DNA of 64,000 bases from Chitinophaga sp. CB10 (GTDB lineage: Bacteria > Bacteroidota > Bacteroidia > Chitinophagales > Chitinophagaceae). The notes beneath the pieces were generated by a model. It was not told where the DNA came from, did not search any database, and worked only from the letters and a program-made list of their open reading frames with translations. The stretch spans positions 105,759 to 169,758 of the forward strand of contig MLAV02000015.1 in assembly GCA_001870995.2 (NCBI GenBank), written 5' to 3'. A program made the translations under genes and the position numbers. Positions within the stretch are counted from its first letter, which is position 1. Each line of letters begins with the position of its first letter. Shown here one piece after another: positions 52,561-62,106 of this stretch.

Positions 52561-53874
52561 TTATTTCTTTCTAAAGAAGATTTTGATCGGCACTCCGCGG
52601 AAGTCAAAGTTAGTACGGAGCTGGTTTTCCAGGTAATTCCTGTACGGAGTCTTCACATCGTCCGGGAGGTTACAGAAAAACGCAAATGCCGGGGTATGTG
52701 TCGGTAACTGGGTCACGTATTTGATCCGGATCGGAATACCGCGTACCACAGGCGGGTGATAGGCTTCGATGGCCTTGAGCATCACCTCATTGAGTTTGGA
52801 TGTCTGGATTTTGCGGGTACGGTTCTCGTAAACTTCCAGGGCTACCTCGATGGCTTTGAAAATACGTTGTTTTTCTATCACGCTGGTGAAGATGATAGGC
52901 ACGTCGGAGAACGGCGCCAGCCTGTTTTTGAGTTCTTTCTCGTAATCGCGGGCGGTGTTGGTGGCCTTCTCTATCAGGTCCCATTTATTTACCAGTACCA
53001 CTACCCCTTTCCCTTTTCGGGCGGCGAGGCTGAAAATGTTGAGGTCCTGTGCGGTGATGCCTTTTTCGGCGTCGAGCAGCAGCATAACCACATCCGCTTC
53101 GTCCAGGGCTTTGATGGCACGGATTACGGAATAGAATTCCAGGTCTTCCTGCACTTTGGTTTTGCGGCGGATACCGGCCGTATCAATGAGCATGAATTCC
53201 TTCTGGAACATGTTGTAGTGGGTATGGATGGTATCGCGGGTGGTGCCGGCGATATCGGAAACGATGTTCCGCTCCTCTCCTACCAGCGCATTGAGCAGGG
53301 AGGATTTACCCACGTTTGGCTGGCCGATGATGGCGATCTTAGGGATGTTGGTTTCCATGGAAGCCTCGCCCATATCCTCGGTGATGTTGGTCACCACATC
53401 ATCCAGGAGCTCGCCGGTACCGCTGCCGGACATGGAGGAAAGGAAGTAAATATTATCAAATCCCAGGCTGTAGAATTCGGTAGCTTCCAGTGCGCGCTGT
53501 TGGTTATCCACTTTGTTTACCACGAGGTACACCGGCTTGGAGCTGCGGCGCAGCAAGTCGGCCACGTCTGCATCGAGGTCGGTAATACCGGTAGTTACAT
53601 CGCACATAAAGAGGAGGAGGTTAGCCTCCTGCATAGCTATCTTTACCTGTTTACGGATTTCGCGTTCGAATACGTCATCGCTGCCGGCAACAAAACCGCC
53701 GGTATCGATTACGTTAAAAGTTTTACCGTTCCAGTCGGCCACGCCGTACTGGCGATCGCGGGTAACGCCGCTCTGGTCATCCACGATGGCCTTGCGTTGT
53801 TCCAGCAAACGGTTAAATAATGTTGATTTCCCCACGTTGGGGCGGCCTACAATAGCAACTGTAAATCCTGCCAT
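52561..53874 (-). CDS. der: Ribosome-assembly GTPase Der (EngA)
   Basis: Two tandem GTPase domains in 437 residues, unique to Der, required for 50S subunit maturation. The first P-loop GRPNVGKSTLFN is near residue 8 with DTGGF and NKVD, the second GQPNVGKSSLLN near residue 183 with DTAGIRRKTKVQ and NKWD. A KH-like domain closes the protein (IRIKYVTQLPTHTPAFAFFCN). It follows era on the same strand with a 67-base gap, a pairing of two ribosome-assembly GTPases common in this phylum. Confidence 0.97.
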   Translation of the reverse strand: MAGFTVAIVGRPNVGKSTLFNRLLEQRKAIVDDQSGVTRDRQYGVADWNGKTFNVIDTGGFVAGSDDVFEREIRKQVKIAMQEANLLLFMCDVTTGITDLDADVADLLRRSSKPVYLVVNKVDNQQRALEATEFYSLGFDNIYFLSSMSGSGTGELLDDVVTNITEDMGEASMETNIPKIAIIGQPNVGKSSLLNALVGEERNIVSDIAGTTRDTIHTHYNMFQKEFMLIDTAGIRRKTKVQEDLEFYSVIRAIKALDEADVVMLLLDAEKGITAQDLNIFSLAARKGKGVVVLVNKWDLIEKATNTARDYEKELKNRLAPFSDVPIIFTSVIEKQRIFKAIEVALEVYENRTRKIQTSKLNEVMLKAIEAYHPPVVRGIPIRIKYVTQLPTHTPAFAFFCNLPDDVKTPYRNYLENQLRTNFDFRGVPIKIFFRKK

Positions 53875-53941
53875 TTCTCTGGTTTTATTAATTGATTGTC
53901 GTAATCACCTGTTGCAGCGGGGCTGCCCAGGAATTTATTAA

Positions 53942-54811
53942 TTAGTACCCGTATTCTTTCAGGAAGAGGTCATTATCTCTCCATTTGCCACGAACTTTTA
54001 CAAACAGTTCGAGGAAAACCTTGCGTTCGATAAATTTCTCAATATCTTGACGGGCCCTTGTTCCCAGCTCACGGATGGACTTACCTTTTTCGCCAAGGAT
54101 GATCGCTTTCTGTGATTCTCTGGTAACAATTATTTCGGCAGTAATTTTTGTCAGCGTTTCCTTTTCCTGGAATTGCGTAACGATTACTGTTGTATGATAA
54201 GGAATCTCTTCTTCGAAGAGCTGGAAGATTTTTTCGCGGATCATTTCGGCTACGAAAAAGCGTGTAGACTTATCCGTTAGCGTATCGTCCGGGTAGAATG
54301 CGTTGGCTTCGGGGAGGAGGTTTACAATCTCGGCCAGCAGTTCCTTGATGTTTTTCTGCTGACGGGCAGAGATAGGTACGATAGCTTTGGCTTTTCCCCA
54401 TTCGGTGCATTTGGCGATGAGCGTTTCCATTTCCTCTTTGGACAGGTTGTCCATTTTATTGAGGATGAGGATGCTGGGTACTTTCAGTTTAAGCGAGTTG
54501 AAGAGCTCCAGGTTTTCTTCCAGGTTATCCTTTGCATCCATGATGAGCAGGGCTACGTCCGCATCTTCCAGGGCGGATTTCACGGCCGACATCATTTTTT
54601 CATGGAGTTTGTATTTAGGATCTATGATACCCGGTGTATCGGAGAAAACGATCTGGTAGCCTGGTTCTGTGAGCACACCGGTGATACGGTGGCGGGTGGT
54701 TTGCACTTTAGGAGAAATAATAGCCAGTTTTTCGCCGATGATGGCGTTTAACAAAGTACTCTTTCCCGCGTTGGGCTTTCCGAAAATATTTACAAAACCT
54801 GCTTTGTGCAT
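53942..54811 (-). CDS. era: GTPase Era
   Basis: Binds the 3' end of 16S rRNA during 30S assembly. 289 residues. GTPase motifs: FGKPNAGKSTLLN near residue 11, DTPGIIDPKYKLHEKM (switch II) near 60, ILNKMDNLSK near 120. The KH RNA-binding domain has GEKGKSIRELGTRARQDIEKFI near 240. Start and length agree with the family. Upstream gene der's position downstream suggests co-transcription, and the initiator tRNA gene lies just upstream on the same strand, with its own terminator between. Confidence 0.97.
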   Translation of the reverse strand: MHKAGFVNIFGKPNAGKSTLLNAIIGEKLAIISPKVQTTRHRITGVLTEPGYQIVFSDTPGIIDPKYKLHEKMMSAVKSALEDADVALLIMDAKDNLEENLELFNSLKLKVPSILILNKMDNLSKEEMETLIAKCTEWGKAKAIVPISARQQKNIKELLAEIVNLLPEANAFYPDDTLTDKSTRFFVAEMIREKIFQLFEEEIPYHTTVIVTQFQEKETLTKITAEIIVTRESQKAIILGEKGKSIRELGTRARQDIEKFIERKVFLELFVKVRGKWRDNDLFLKEYGY

Positions 54812-54895
54812 CTTAATCCCTATTAAAAATTGAAGTCATCTTTAGCTAAAACACCAAACTAAGGCAGAGGGTTGTCCGGTGGCGCTTCCGCAAAT

Positions 54896-54918
54896 AAAAA
54901 AAGCCGAATTTCTTCGGC
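54896..54918 (-). terminator. Terminator of the initiator tRNA gene
   Basis: On the minus strand GCCGAA GAAA TTCGGC followed by TTTTTTT, 19 bases after the tRNA 3' end. Confidence 0.85.
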
Positions 54919-54936
54919 TCTTTTACTAATATTTTG

Positions 54937-55008
<72 letters not shown>

Positions 55009-55363
55009 ATGAGGGTGCAAAGATAAGAAGATTTGAGAAAACTCCAAATAAATTTAATGAAATTCGAAAATTAAAAATATAAATTATTGATTATCAATTG
55101 AATAATAAAACAAGAAAAGTCACGCCTGGGGCGTGACTTTTATAGGAATGCGCATAATTTCAGTGTCAGGACGCAGGTTAACTGCAGGGGTTCCTGTTGT
55201 GTTGCGGAACTGTTACAGGAGGGAACAGTGCCTTTTGATTGGAAAGGCGGTTATCCGCGGAGGTTTTACAGTTCGTGAAATGCCGGTTTTACACTGGCGG
55301 GATGCGGGCATCCGTGCGAAGCTTCCGGATGGAAAGATTCACCGGAGCTGCGATGTTGCTATC
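55009..55363. other. 355-base gap between the initiator tRNA and ssb
   Basis: Upstream side of the tRNA (AT-rich, likely promoter) and a strong bidirectional hairpin at 55115-55141. The stretch 55145-55363 is GC-richer but I see no family-like protein, only a terminator-proximal spacer; the ssb gene ends at 55364. Confidence 0.5.
55115..55141. terminator. Strong hairpin terminator between tRNA and ssb
   Basis: AAAAGTCACGCC / GGCGTGACTTTT with a three-base loop. It works in either direction. For ssb (minus) it lies about 220 bases downstream of the stop. Confidence 0.8.
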
Positions 55364-55771
55364 CTAAAAGGGCAGATCATCCGCCGGCGTTTCTAATTCC
55401 GGCTCCGCCTCCACGATAGGAGGAGCAGTTACAGCGGACGCCTTTCGCTTGTCATCATCCCTGCGGCTAAGGAGCTGCAGTGAAAAGACCTTCAGGCGAA
55501 GAATGCTGGACAGCACGCCGGAACTGTTTACATACGAATCCGCTTTAGGGATGCCTTCGACATGTACGAGCGTTCCCTGCAGCAGGTAAGGCGCCATTTG
55601 AGGGCGCTCCCACAAACTACAGTCCACCCAGATGGTGCGCTCGTTTAGCACACCTGCCTTGTCGCGAAACTTTTCGTTTACCGCTACCGTAAAACTAAGA
55701 ACTGTACTGCCGTTTACCTCGCGGACTACGGCGTCACGGCCTAAATTGCCGATCAACTGCAACTTAATCAT
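55364..55771 (-). CDS. ssb: Single-stranded DNA-binding protein
   Basis: A 135-residue SSB from the ATG at 55771 (MIKLQLIGNLGRDAVV). An in-frame upstream ATG would add a 27-residue extension with no family counterpart. The OB fold has GNLGRDAV, LSFTVAVNEKFRD and TIWVDCSLWERPQM. The acidic C-terminal tip needed for protein partners is PADDLPF. It is shorter than typical SSB because the Gly/Pro linker is reduced. Another ssb may exist elsewhere. It is divergent from the TPP riboswitch unit, separated by about 110 bases. Confidence 0.9.
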   Translation of the reverse strand: MIKLQLIGNLGRDAVVREVNGSTVLSFTVAVNEKFRDKAGVLNERTIWVDCSLWERPQMAPYLLQGTLVHVEGIPKADSYVNSSGVLSSILRLKVFSLQLLSRRDDDKRKASAVTAPPIVEAEPELETPADDLPF

Positions 55772-55884
55772 CTCAATAAAAATTAAATGGTTAAAAAAAA
55801 TTGATGATGATTGAGAGAAGTCCTTGAAAATACCGAAAATACCATTGCCCAAAAAATATTTTATTTTTTTCAGGCATCGCTTAC

Positions 55885-55892
55885 TACCTTTG
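55885..55892 (+). promoter_or_regulatory. Promoter (-7 element) of the TPP-riboswitch transcript
   Basis: TACCTTTG matches TAnnTTTG, with a T-rich tract upstream in place of a sharp -33 box, so transcription should start a few bases before the aptamer. Confidence 0.6.
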
Positions 55893-55915
55893 TACCGGAA
55901 ACGGCCAATCTGCCG

Positions 55916-55998
55916 CTTTCACATGGGGTGCCTTACTTTCAGGCTGAGATCACACCCATAGAACCTGGACCAGGTAATGCTGGTTAGGAAAGTGAAAA
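55916..55998 (+). promoter_or_regulatory. TPP (thi-box) riboswitch
   Basis: Core conserved blocks are all present: GGGGTGCC, then GGCTGAGAT, ACCC, GAACCTGGACCAGGTAATGCTGG and AGGAAAGTG, with P1 closed by TTTCAC/GTGAAA. It binds thiamin pyrophosphate and turns expression off when TPP is sufficient. No separate terminator is obvious between it and the ATG at 56021, so translational occlusion or a weak terminator is likely. The controlled gene is a TonB-dependent receptor. Confidence 0.95.
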
Positions 55999-56020
55999 AT
56001 ACTTAACAGACATTTTTAAC

Positions 56021-58387
56021 ATGAAACAGTTACTGTTGTGGGTGCTGCTGTTTACAGCTGCTACCGTACAAGCACAATCCGTCGTAACCGGCACTGTTAC
56101 CAACAAAGCCAACGGCCAACCTATGGAAGGCGTATCCGTATCTGTGAACCAACAGGGCGCACTGACGGATCGCAAAGGACATTTTAGTATCCCTCTCAAA
56201 AAGAGCGGCTCCTATACGCTTACTGCCACATTCCTGGGATTTAAGCCATATGCAGTCAGCATAGATGCCAACGGCTCTTCACGGGCTGACATTGCTATGG
56301 AAGAAACGGGGCTCTTTGTAAAACCGGTGGAGATCAGCAGCCTCCGCGCGGGAAAAAACTCCCCTTTTGTAAACAGCAGCATGAACGCGGAAGAAATCAA
56401 GAAAGCGAACATGGGCCAGGACCTGCCATTTATACTTAACCAACAACCAGGCGTTGTTTCCAACTCAGATGCGGGTACCGGCATCGGCTATACGGGCATG
56501 CGCGTGCGCGGCTCGGATATCACCCGTATCAATGTTACGGTAAATGGTATTCCTATCAATGACGCGGAATCCCAGGGGACTTTCTTTGTAAATATGCCGG
56601 ACTTCGCCAGCTCTGTGAACAGCATAGAACTGCAGCGGGGCGTAGGTACCAGCACCAACGGCGCCGGCGCTTTTGGCGCTACGCTCAACCTCAGTACCAA
56701 CGAATTCCGCGAGAAGGCCTACGGTGAAATCAACAGCAGCTTCGGTTCCTTCAACAGCTGGAAGAATACGGTACGCGCAGGCTCCGGCCTGATCGGGGAT
56801 CACTTTACTATCGACGCCCGCTTATCTAAGATCACTTCCGATGGTTATATCGATCGTGCTACTTCTGACCTGAAGTCATTCTATACTTCCGCTGCTTACA
56901 TCAGCAAGAAAACCGCGATCCGACTCAACGTTTTCTCCGGCAAAGAACGCACCTACCAGGCCTGGAATGGCGTGCCGGAAGCCTTGCTGAAAACGGACCG
57001 GACCTACAATTCTGCCGGTACCGAAAAGCCGGGTACGCCATACGATAACGAAACAGACAACTACCAGCAGGATCACTACCAGTTATTTTACAACCAGGAA
57101 ATCAATTCGCACCTGAATTTCAACGTGGCTGCCCACCTTACCCGCGGTCGCGGCTACTATGAGCAGTACAAAGCTAACCAGCCGTTCACTAAGTACGGCT
57201 TGACGCCTCCGGTAATCAATGGAGCTACTGTGGATACGACGGACCTGGTGCGCCAGCTCTGGCTGGATAACTATTTTTACGGTGGCATCTTTTCTGTGAA
57301 CAGGACCGGCAATAAATTTAACTGGAGCCTCGGCGGCGGCTGGAACCGCTATGAAGGGGAGCATTACGACCGCATTATCTGGGCTTCTGTGGGCATTGAT
57401 AAGGACCATGAGTACCACCGGTTCCCGGCCGACAAAAATGACTTCAACATCTATTGGAAAGGCCAGTATAACCTGACCGAAGCCTTCCAGTTGTTTGTGG
57501 ATCTGCAATACCGCAATGTACAATACAACATGTACGGCTTTGATGATAATGCCAATTACAAGCCACAGGTGAAGTACAACTTCTTCAACCCCAAGGCTGG
57601 TATCAACTACTTCCTTAATCCCAATAGCCGCCTTTTTGCCAGCATAGCCGTTGGCCATAAGGAACCTAACCGCACCGACTTCGAATCCAACATCGGCGCC
57701 AGGGAGCCTAAGCCGGAAGAGTTGCGCGACATAGAAGCCGGCTACAGCTGGCATAACAGTAATGTGAACATCCAGGCAAATGTGTACTACATGGATTATA
57801 AAAACCAGTTGGTACAAACCGGCCAGCTTAATGATGTGGGCGCCTATATACGCACGAACATCCCGAAAAGCTACCGCATGGGTATTGAAGTAACAGGAAC
57901 GGCTAAGCTGAGCAATGTATTTACCATTGCAGCCAATGCCGCACTCTCTGATAATAAAGTGAAAAATTTCAATGGGGTATATTACGATGGTGATTATAAC
58001 CCCCATACGGTGGAATTTGGCACTACGCCTATTTCCTTCTCTCCCAACTTTGTCGGGGGCTATACCCTCTCCGCCAAACCGGTTAAAAACCTCAACATCA
58101 ACCTGCTGGGTAAGTATGTGAGCAGGCAGTACCTGGATAACACCGGGGATAAAAACGCCAGCTTATCTGATTACTATGTGAGCGACCTGAGATTTGGTTA
58201 TACCATTCCGCAATCACTGTTCCGTGAATTAGGGGTGCAGTTGATGTTGAATAATATTTTCAACAGGAAATATGAACCGAACGGCAGTACTTATGGAATG
58301 TATGTGGATGGTAAGGTGGTGCCGGATAATTATTATTATCCGATGGCCGGGTTTAACTTTTTTGTGGGGGTGAGTGTAGGGTTTTAG
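56021..58387 (+). CDS. TonB-dependent receptor under thiamin control
   Basis: A 788-residue outer-membrane transporter: signal peptide (cleavage near VQAQ, residue 19), carboxypeptidase-like regulatory domain (VVTGTVTNKANGQPMEGVSV onward, residues 22-100), plug (FILNQQPGVVSNSDAG, then GMRVRGSDITRINVTVNGIP and LQRGVGTSTNGAGAFGA), and a barrel of about 22 strands ending in an aromatic-terminated strand (FFVGVSVGF). The TPP riboswitch directly upstream implies uptake of thiamin, its phosphates or precursors. No SusD partner is present. Vitamin identity is inference from the riboswitch. Confidence 0.93.
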   Translation: MKQLLLWVLLFTAATVQAQSVVTGTVTNKANGQPMEGVSVSVNQQGALTDRKGHFSIPLKKSGSYTLTATFLGFKPYAVSIDANGSSRADIAMEETGLFVKPVEISSLRAGKNSPFVNSSMNAEEIKKANMGQDLPFILNQQPGVVSNSDAGTGIGYTGMRVRGSDITRINVTVNGIPINDAESQGTFFVNMPDFASSVNSIELQRGVGTSTNGAGAFGATLNLSTNEFREKAYGEINSSFGSFNSWKNTVRAGSGLIGDHFTIDARLSKITSDGYIDRATSDLKSFYTSAAYISKKTAIRLNVFSGKERTYQAWNGVPEALLKTDRTYNSAGTEKPGTPYDNETDNYQQDHYQLFYNQEINSHLNFNVAAHLTRGRGYYEQYKANQPFTKYGLTPPVINGATVDTTDLVRQLWLDNYFYGGIFSVNRTGNKFNWSLGGGWNRYEGEHYDRIIWASVGIDKDHEYHRFPADKNDFNIYWKGQYNLTEAFQLFVDLQYRNVQYNMYGFDDNANYKPQVKYNFFNPKAGINYFLNPNSRLFASIAVGHKEPNRTDFESNIGAREPKPEELRDIEAGYSWHNSNVNIQANVYYMDYKNQLVQTGQLNDVGAYIRTNIPKSYRMGIEVTGTAKLSNVFTIAANAALSDNKVKNFNGVYYDGDYNPHTVEFGTTPISFSPNFVGGYTLSAKPVKNLNINLLGKYVSRQYLDNTGDKNASLSDYYVSDLRFGYTIPQSLFRELGVQLMLNNIFNRKYEPNGSTYGMYVDGKVVPDNYYYPMAGFNFFVGVSVGF

Positions 58388-58410
58388 TGAGATAAATTGG
58401 GGACAAGATA

Positions 58411-58448
58411 AAAGCGTGGTAATTATGGTTACCGCGCTTTTGTTTTTT
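58411..58448 (+). terminator. Terminator after the thiamin-type receptor gene
   Basis: AAAGCG TGGTAA / TTACC GCGCTTT stem-loop followed by a seven-T run. Confidence 0.7.
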
Positions 58449-58450
58449 TA

Positions 58451-58458
58451 TATATTTG
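58451..58458 (+). promoter_or_regulatory. -7 promoter element for the gene at 58506
   Basis: TATATTTG matches TAnnTTTG, 47 bases before the ATG, immediately after the T-run of the preceding terminator. Confidence 0.5.
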
Positions 58459-58505
58459 CCGTGAGCAGGTTTATTATTCGTAGTTTAACCATTACCCATA
58501 TACTT

Positions 58506-59456
58506 ATGAATTTCAGATTATTTCTTAGCAGGAAATTAACTGCAATCGTTGTTTTGTTAACCTTTGCGTTGAATACTCATGCCCAAACGAAGGCCTCTTT
58601 CCGTGTGGAAGGTGACCTTGACAAGTTTTATCCTGTACTGTTTACTGATTGCGAATGGTTCAACAACAAGGCAACAGAATTGGAAATTGGACGGTCAGAC
58701 ATACATGTTGATGGCAAGTGGCGAGGCAGCCTAATGTCTAAATTCCGATATCACGTGACAAATTGGGGCAATGGCGCAAACTTTATTGATGCCGAAATAA
58801 ACGAGGGGATTACAGCTGATTCACCAAATGAGTTTATTGCTGGCTGGGGCGATCCGACCGGAGGCAATGCATTAAATGGCATCGTAATTTGGTTACGTGG
58901 TAATACTACCTATAACTACAGTTGTACCTGCACCATGACGCCATATATCTACGATGGAGTTCAAAATGCGCTACCAATGGCTGTCCCGGACGATGCACCC
59001 CTGACATACAAGACTGCTATTGATCCCTATGTTCAGTCGAATGGGGTTAGCTCAGGCAGGAATATGACTTTTAACGGCGCCGGTACCAATGTATTTATGG
59101 GCTCCATGGTAATTGGCACCTACAATGCTAATGGTTACAAACTTGCCGTAAATGGTAACGCCATTTTTGGAAAAGTAACTGTGAAAAACCCTGCCAACTG
59201 GCCGGACTATGTTTTTGCAAGCGATTATCAACTTCCCTCCTTACATGAACTGGACAAATTTATCCGGCAGCATAAACATCTCCCCGGCACCCCAACAGCT
59301 ACTGAGATAAGCGACAATGGACAGGATATTGCAGCCTTACAGGTAATTCAGCAGCAAAAAATAGAGGAATTAACCCTTTATCTTATTAAATTAAATAAAG
59401 AATTGGAGGATCAAAGGGAAAAAATTAAAGTGCTGGAAGAGCGTTTAAAAAAATAA
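58506..59456 (+). CDS. Secreted tail-fibre-like / surface protein with C-terminal coiled coil
   Basis: A 316-residue precursor from the ATG at 58506, with signal peptide ending near NTHAQ (residue 27). The central part has strands rich in Asn, Gly and aromatic residues (GWGDPTGGNALNGIV, TYNYSCTCTM). The end carries a conserved Bacteroidota module: KLAVNGNAIFGKVTVKN, then WPDYVFASDYQLPSLHELDKFI, HKHLPGTPTATEI, and a trimeric-type coiled coil (IEELTLYLIKLNKELEDQREKIK). This C-terminal module is often found in fibre or S74-peptidase-like proteins, but no autoproteolysis residues are evident. Function unknown; the N-terminal half is an orphan. Confidence 0.75.
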   Translation: MNFRLFLSRKLTAIVVLLTFALNTHAQTKASFRVEGDLDKFYPVLFTDCEWFNNKATELEIGRSDIHVDGKWRGSLMSKFRYHVTNWGNGANFIDAEINEGITADSPNEFIAGWGDPTGGNALNGIVIWLRGNTTYNYSCTCTMTPYIYDGVQNALPMAVPDDAPLTYKTAIDPYVQSNGVSSGRNMTFNGAGTNVFMGSMVIGTYNANGYKLAVNGNAIFGKVTVKNPANWPDYVFASDYQLPSLHELDKFIRQHKHLPGTPTATEISDNGQDIAALQVIQQQKIEELTLYLIKLNKELEDQREKIKVLEERLKK

Positions 59457-59526
59457 GGAACAAATTCCAAAATATAAAATATGTACAGCATCTCCTGGTT
59501 ATCTGGAAATCAAGGTAAATCTTATA

Positions 59527-59534
59527 TACATTTG
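59527..59534 (+). promoter_or_regulatory. -7 promoter element for the gene at 59574
   Basis: TACATTTG matches TAnnTTTG, 39 bases before the ATG. Confidence 0.5.
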
Positions 59535-59573
59535 CGATTCATCCAATACGCTCCTCGCGTAAACCATCAATAA

Positions 59574-60977
59574 ATGCGACCCATATACCTGATAATAACC
59601 TGTTTCATTTGCTGTGCCCAACTGGTATGGGCACAGGATAGCCTGCTGCAAAAGTCCAAAGAAATACCACAGAAATACTATTCTGCAGTACAACATAAAG
59701 CGGATGCGCTCAACAGGCAGTTGACTGCCCGTACGGAGAAAGCCCTGAACCGTCTTGCTAAATATGAGGAGAAGATGAAAAAGAAATTGATGAAGGTGGA
59801 CTCCTCTCAGGCAAAGGCATTGTTTAACGAAAGCCAGCAGAAGTTTACTTCCTTCAAGGATAAGCTGAAGGCCAAAACTGATAAAATTCCGGGGAAAAAT
59901 ATTCTGACAAATACCCCTGGTGTTGATAGCCTTTTCAATACATTAAACTTCCTCAAGCAGGGTAACGATAAACTTCCACAGCTGAATAGCAGCCTCAGAT
60001 CCGTTACCGCCTTACAGGACAAGCTGGCGATACTCAATGAAGCCAAGGCATTTATCCAGCAGCGCAGGCAGCTTCTGAATGCTCAGTTAGGTAAGTTTCC
60101 CGAACTGGCAGGCAACCTCAAAGGTATTAACAAGGAAGCCTACTATTATACGCAACAGGTTAAAGAGCTGAAGGAAGCTTTTAGCGATAAAAAGAAGATT
60201 GAGAAAAAAGCCCTGGAGATTGCGCAAAAGATCCCTGCCTATAATGACTTTATGGCTAAGCACAGTTACCTGGCTTCTCTCCTTGGCAGCAACCTCGGAG
60301 GTGGTGGGGAAGCCCCAAACCTGGAGGGCTTGCAAACCCGTGCTCAGGTGGAACAACTGATTCAGCAGCGCCTGGGTAGTGGTCCAAATGCCTCACAGGC
60401 AGTCAGCCAGTCCATGGCTGAAGCCAGGGCAAAAATGAATGAGTTGAAAAGTAAGTTTCCTGACCTGGATAATGCCGGTGAAATGCCGAATTTCAAACCG
60501 AACGAAATGAAGTCAAAAAGATTCCTGCAAAGGCTGGAATATGGAGGTAATATACAGTTCGCACGAAATACCAGCTTCTACCCCACCACCAGCGATATTG
60601 CAGGACAGATTGGTTATAAATTTCATAAGAATGGGGTGGCCGGCGTAGGCGCATCTTATAAGCTAGGACTCGGACAAGGGTTTAATAAGATAGCGATTTC
60701 AAGCGAAGGCCTGGGCCTCCGGTCATTTGTGGATTGGAAACTGAAAAATACGTTCTTTTTAAACGGCGGGTATGAGCAAAATTACCAGCCGGTACATATT
60801 AATCCCTCAGTTCCAAATGCCGAAATGTGGACCTCCAGTGCATTGCTGGGGATTAAGAAGAAATACAAAGTGAGCGCAAAGATGAAGGGGGATGTATCGT
60901 TATTGTTTGATTTCCTGTATAACAGCCATGTACCGAGGACGGATCCGGTTAAGCTGAGGATGGGGTATAATTTCTAA
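59574..60977 (+). CDS. Exported coiled-coil protein with barrel-like C-terminus, unknown function
   Basis: A 467-residue precursor with signal peptide (LIITCFICCAQLVWAQ, cleavage near residue 21). Residues about 25-320 are Lys/Gln/Leu-rich helices likely to be coiled coils (LTARTEKALNRLAKYEEKMKKKL, ELKEAFSDKKKIEKKALE). From about 335 there are alternating strands (GGNIQFARNTSFYPTT, GVGASYKLGLGQGFNK, FFLNGGYEQNY) ending with KLRMGYNF, an outer-membrane barrel-type terminus. I do not recognise a named family. It follows the surface protein gene in the same direction and has its own promoter-like element. Confidence 0.75.
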   Translation: MRPIYLIITCFICCAQLVWAQDSLLQKSKEIPQKYYSAVQHKADALNRQLTARTEKALNRLAKYEEKMKKKLMKVDSSQAKALFNESQQKFTSFKDKLKAKTDKIPGKNILTNTPGVDSLFNTLNFLKQGNDKLPQLNSSLRSVTALQDKLAILNEAKAFIQQRRQLLNAQLGKFPELAGNLKGINKEAYYYTQQVKELKEAFSDKKKIEKKALEIAQKIPAYNDFMAKHSYLASLLGSNLGGGGEAPNLEGLQTRAQVEQLIQQRLGSGPNASQAVSQSMAEARAKMNELKSKFPDLDNAGEMPNFKPNEMKSKRFLQRLEYGGNIQFARNTSFYPTTSDIAGQIGYKFHKNGVAGVGASYKLGLGQGFNKIAISSEGLGLRSFVDWKLKNTFFLNGGYEQNYQPVHINPSVPNAEMWTSSALLGIKKKYKVSAKMKGDVSLLFDFLYNSHVPRTDPVKLRMGYNF

Positions 60978-61201
60978 TATTCCAAGTAATTCTATATCAT
61001 CTTGGCATGTTGCTGATAACAGGGCTCGCAGGAAAATCGTACGCACGGTTGAATATGGTAATTGGTAGTAGCGCAGGAAATAATTTGTCCACCGTTTATG
61101 ATAAAACTGCTTCTACACAGTTATGCGTATTTTCAGTTTACAATCTTTGTCAACGGCCCTTGCAATAGCATCGCGGGAGTACTGGTACTTATTCAACATA
61201 T

Positions 61202-61660
61202 TTACTTCCTATACTTAATCTTATACCGATCATCATTTATTACATTATTAATCACATCATAAAGACCAATCATCTCTTTCTGATAAAAATTGGATATGTT
61301 AACCGTTTTATTTTTGTTTCCAATCTGCAACGTTATTCGTTTCTGGTCACCGTCATCTACTCTTTGGTTAATGTAATCGGTCTTTAATGTGTCGATATCA
61401 AATGTAGAAAGATAGTTACAAAGACTTGTTCGCTCTGCCTGGATTAGGGGCCGCTTTAACAATATTGAGTCTCGACCACCTTCCACTTCATTGATAAACT
61501 CAACTGATATGCTGTCATCGTTTACATGATAAAGGGTAGTGTAAGCCATGGAAGCATTAATGCTCCGGATATCAATTGTATATTTCGTATTACAGCTCGA
61601 TGGCTGTTGATACTTGCAGGCACAAAATAAGAACACTGCAATGAAAGCTGTATTTTTCAT
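61202..61660 (-). CDS. Small lipoprotein of unknown function
   Basis: A 152-residue precursor with a short signal peptide and lipobox-like FCAC (Cys13 or Cys15). The mature part is rich in Asp, Ile and Asn (YTIDIRSINASMAYTTLYHV, ISVEFINEVEGGRD) with a predicted helical C-terminal third. No known family is apparent. Codon use and AT content look higher than in the core genes, as in the rest of this accessory stretch. The GAACTAGT at 61723 upstream resembles only part of the ECF promoter motif and lacks the CGTGTT box. Confidence 0.6.
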   Translation of the reverse strand: MKNTAFIAVFLFCACKYQQPSSCNTKYTIDIRSINASMAYTTLYHVNDDSISVEFINEVEGGRDSILLKRPLIQAERTSLCNYLSTFDIDTLKTDYINQRVDDGDQKRITLQIGNKNKTVNISNFYQKEMIGLYDVINNVINDDRYKIKYRK

Positions 61661-62106
61661 ATTTACCCTGCATTATTTTCATCTTCTTTTCTCCTGTTAT
61701 TGTATTAATATGATAATTACAGGAACTAGTTTGAAGTAGCAGCAGTAAAAAGACAAAAAACCACTGAATATGTTAATTTCATAATCCAATTTTTATTTAT
61801 CTTTTTTAGTACAACCTACCTACTTGCTGGTCATAAGTCCTCGCACTAAAATCATTAAATTCTTCAAAACCCTTCCATGTTCCTAGAGATGAACTGTATA
61901 TTCTTCCCAGATGGATTGCTTTGTTCTATTTGAGCAGCTCTAATAGGCTTTAATGATTAAGTGCTTGTCAAATTCCAATTAACTACCATTTTCTGGTTCA
62001 ATGATCTTCTTCATAGTTTACACTTTTGGTGCAAACCTATTCAAGGATAAGACAAAGTAATTTTTTTCACGATTATAACATCTATCAATAAAAAATTGTA
62101 AACAGA
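61661..62106. other. 446-base AT-rich gap, no gene seen
   Basis: Strongly AT-rich spacer between two minus-strand accessory genes. I find no terminator, tRNA or family-like protein, only a partial GAACTAGT at 61723 and possible remnants of degenerate frames. Confidence 0.5.

Noticed and set aside
55133..55396. 87-residue plus-strand frame between the tRNA and ssb
   Set aside because: Begins inside a terminator hairpin, ends inside ssb, no family-like sequence.
61723..61730. GAACTAGT upstream of the lipoprotein at 61202 as a third ECF promoter
   Set aside because: Only 8 bases match and CGTGTT is missing at the right spacing; such an 8-mer is expected by chance in 64 kb.
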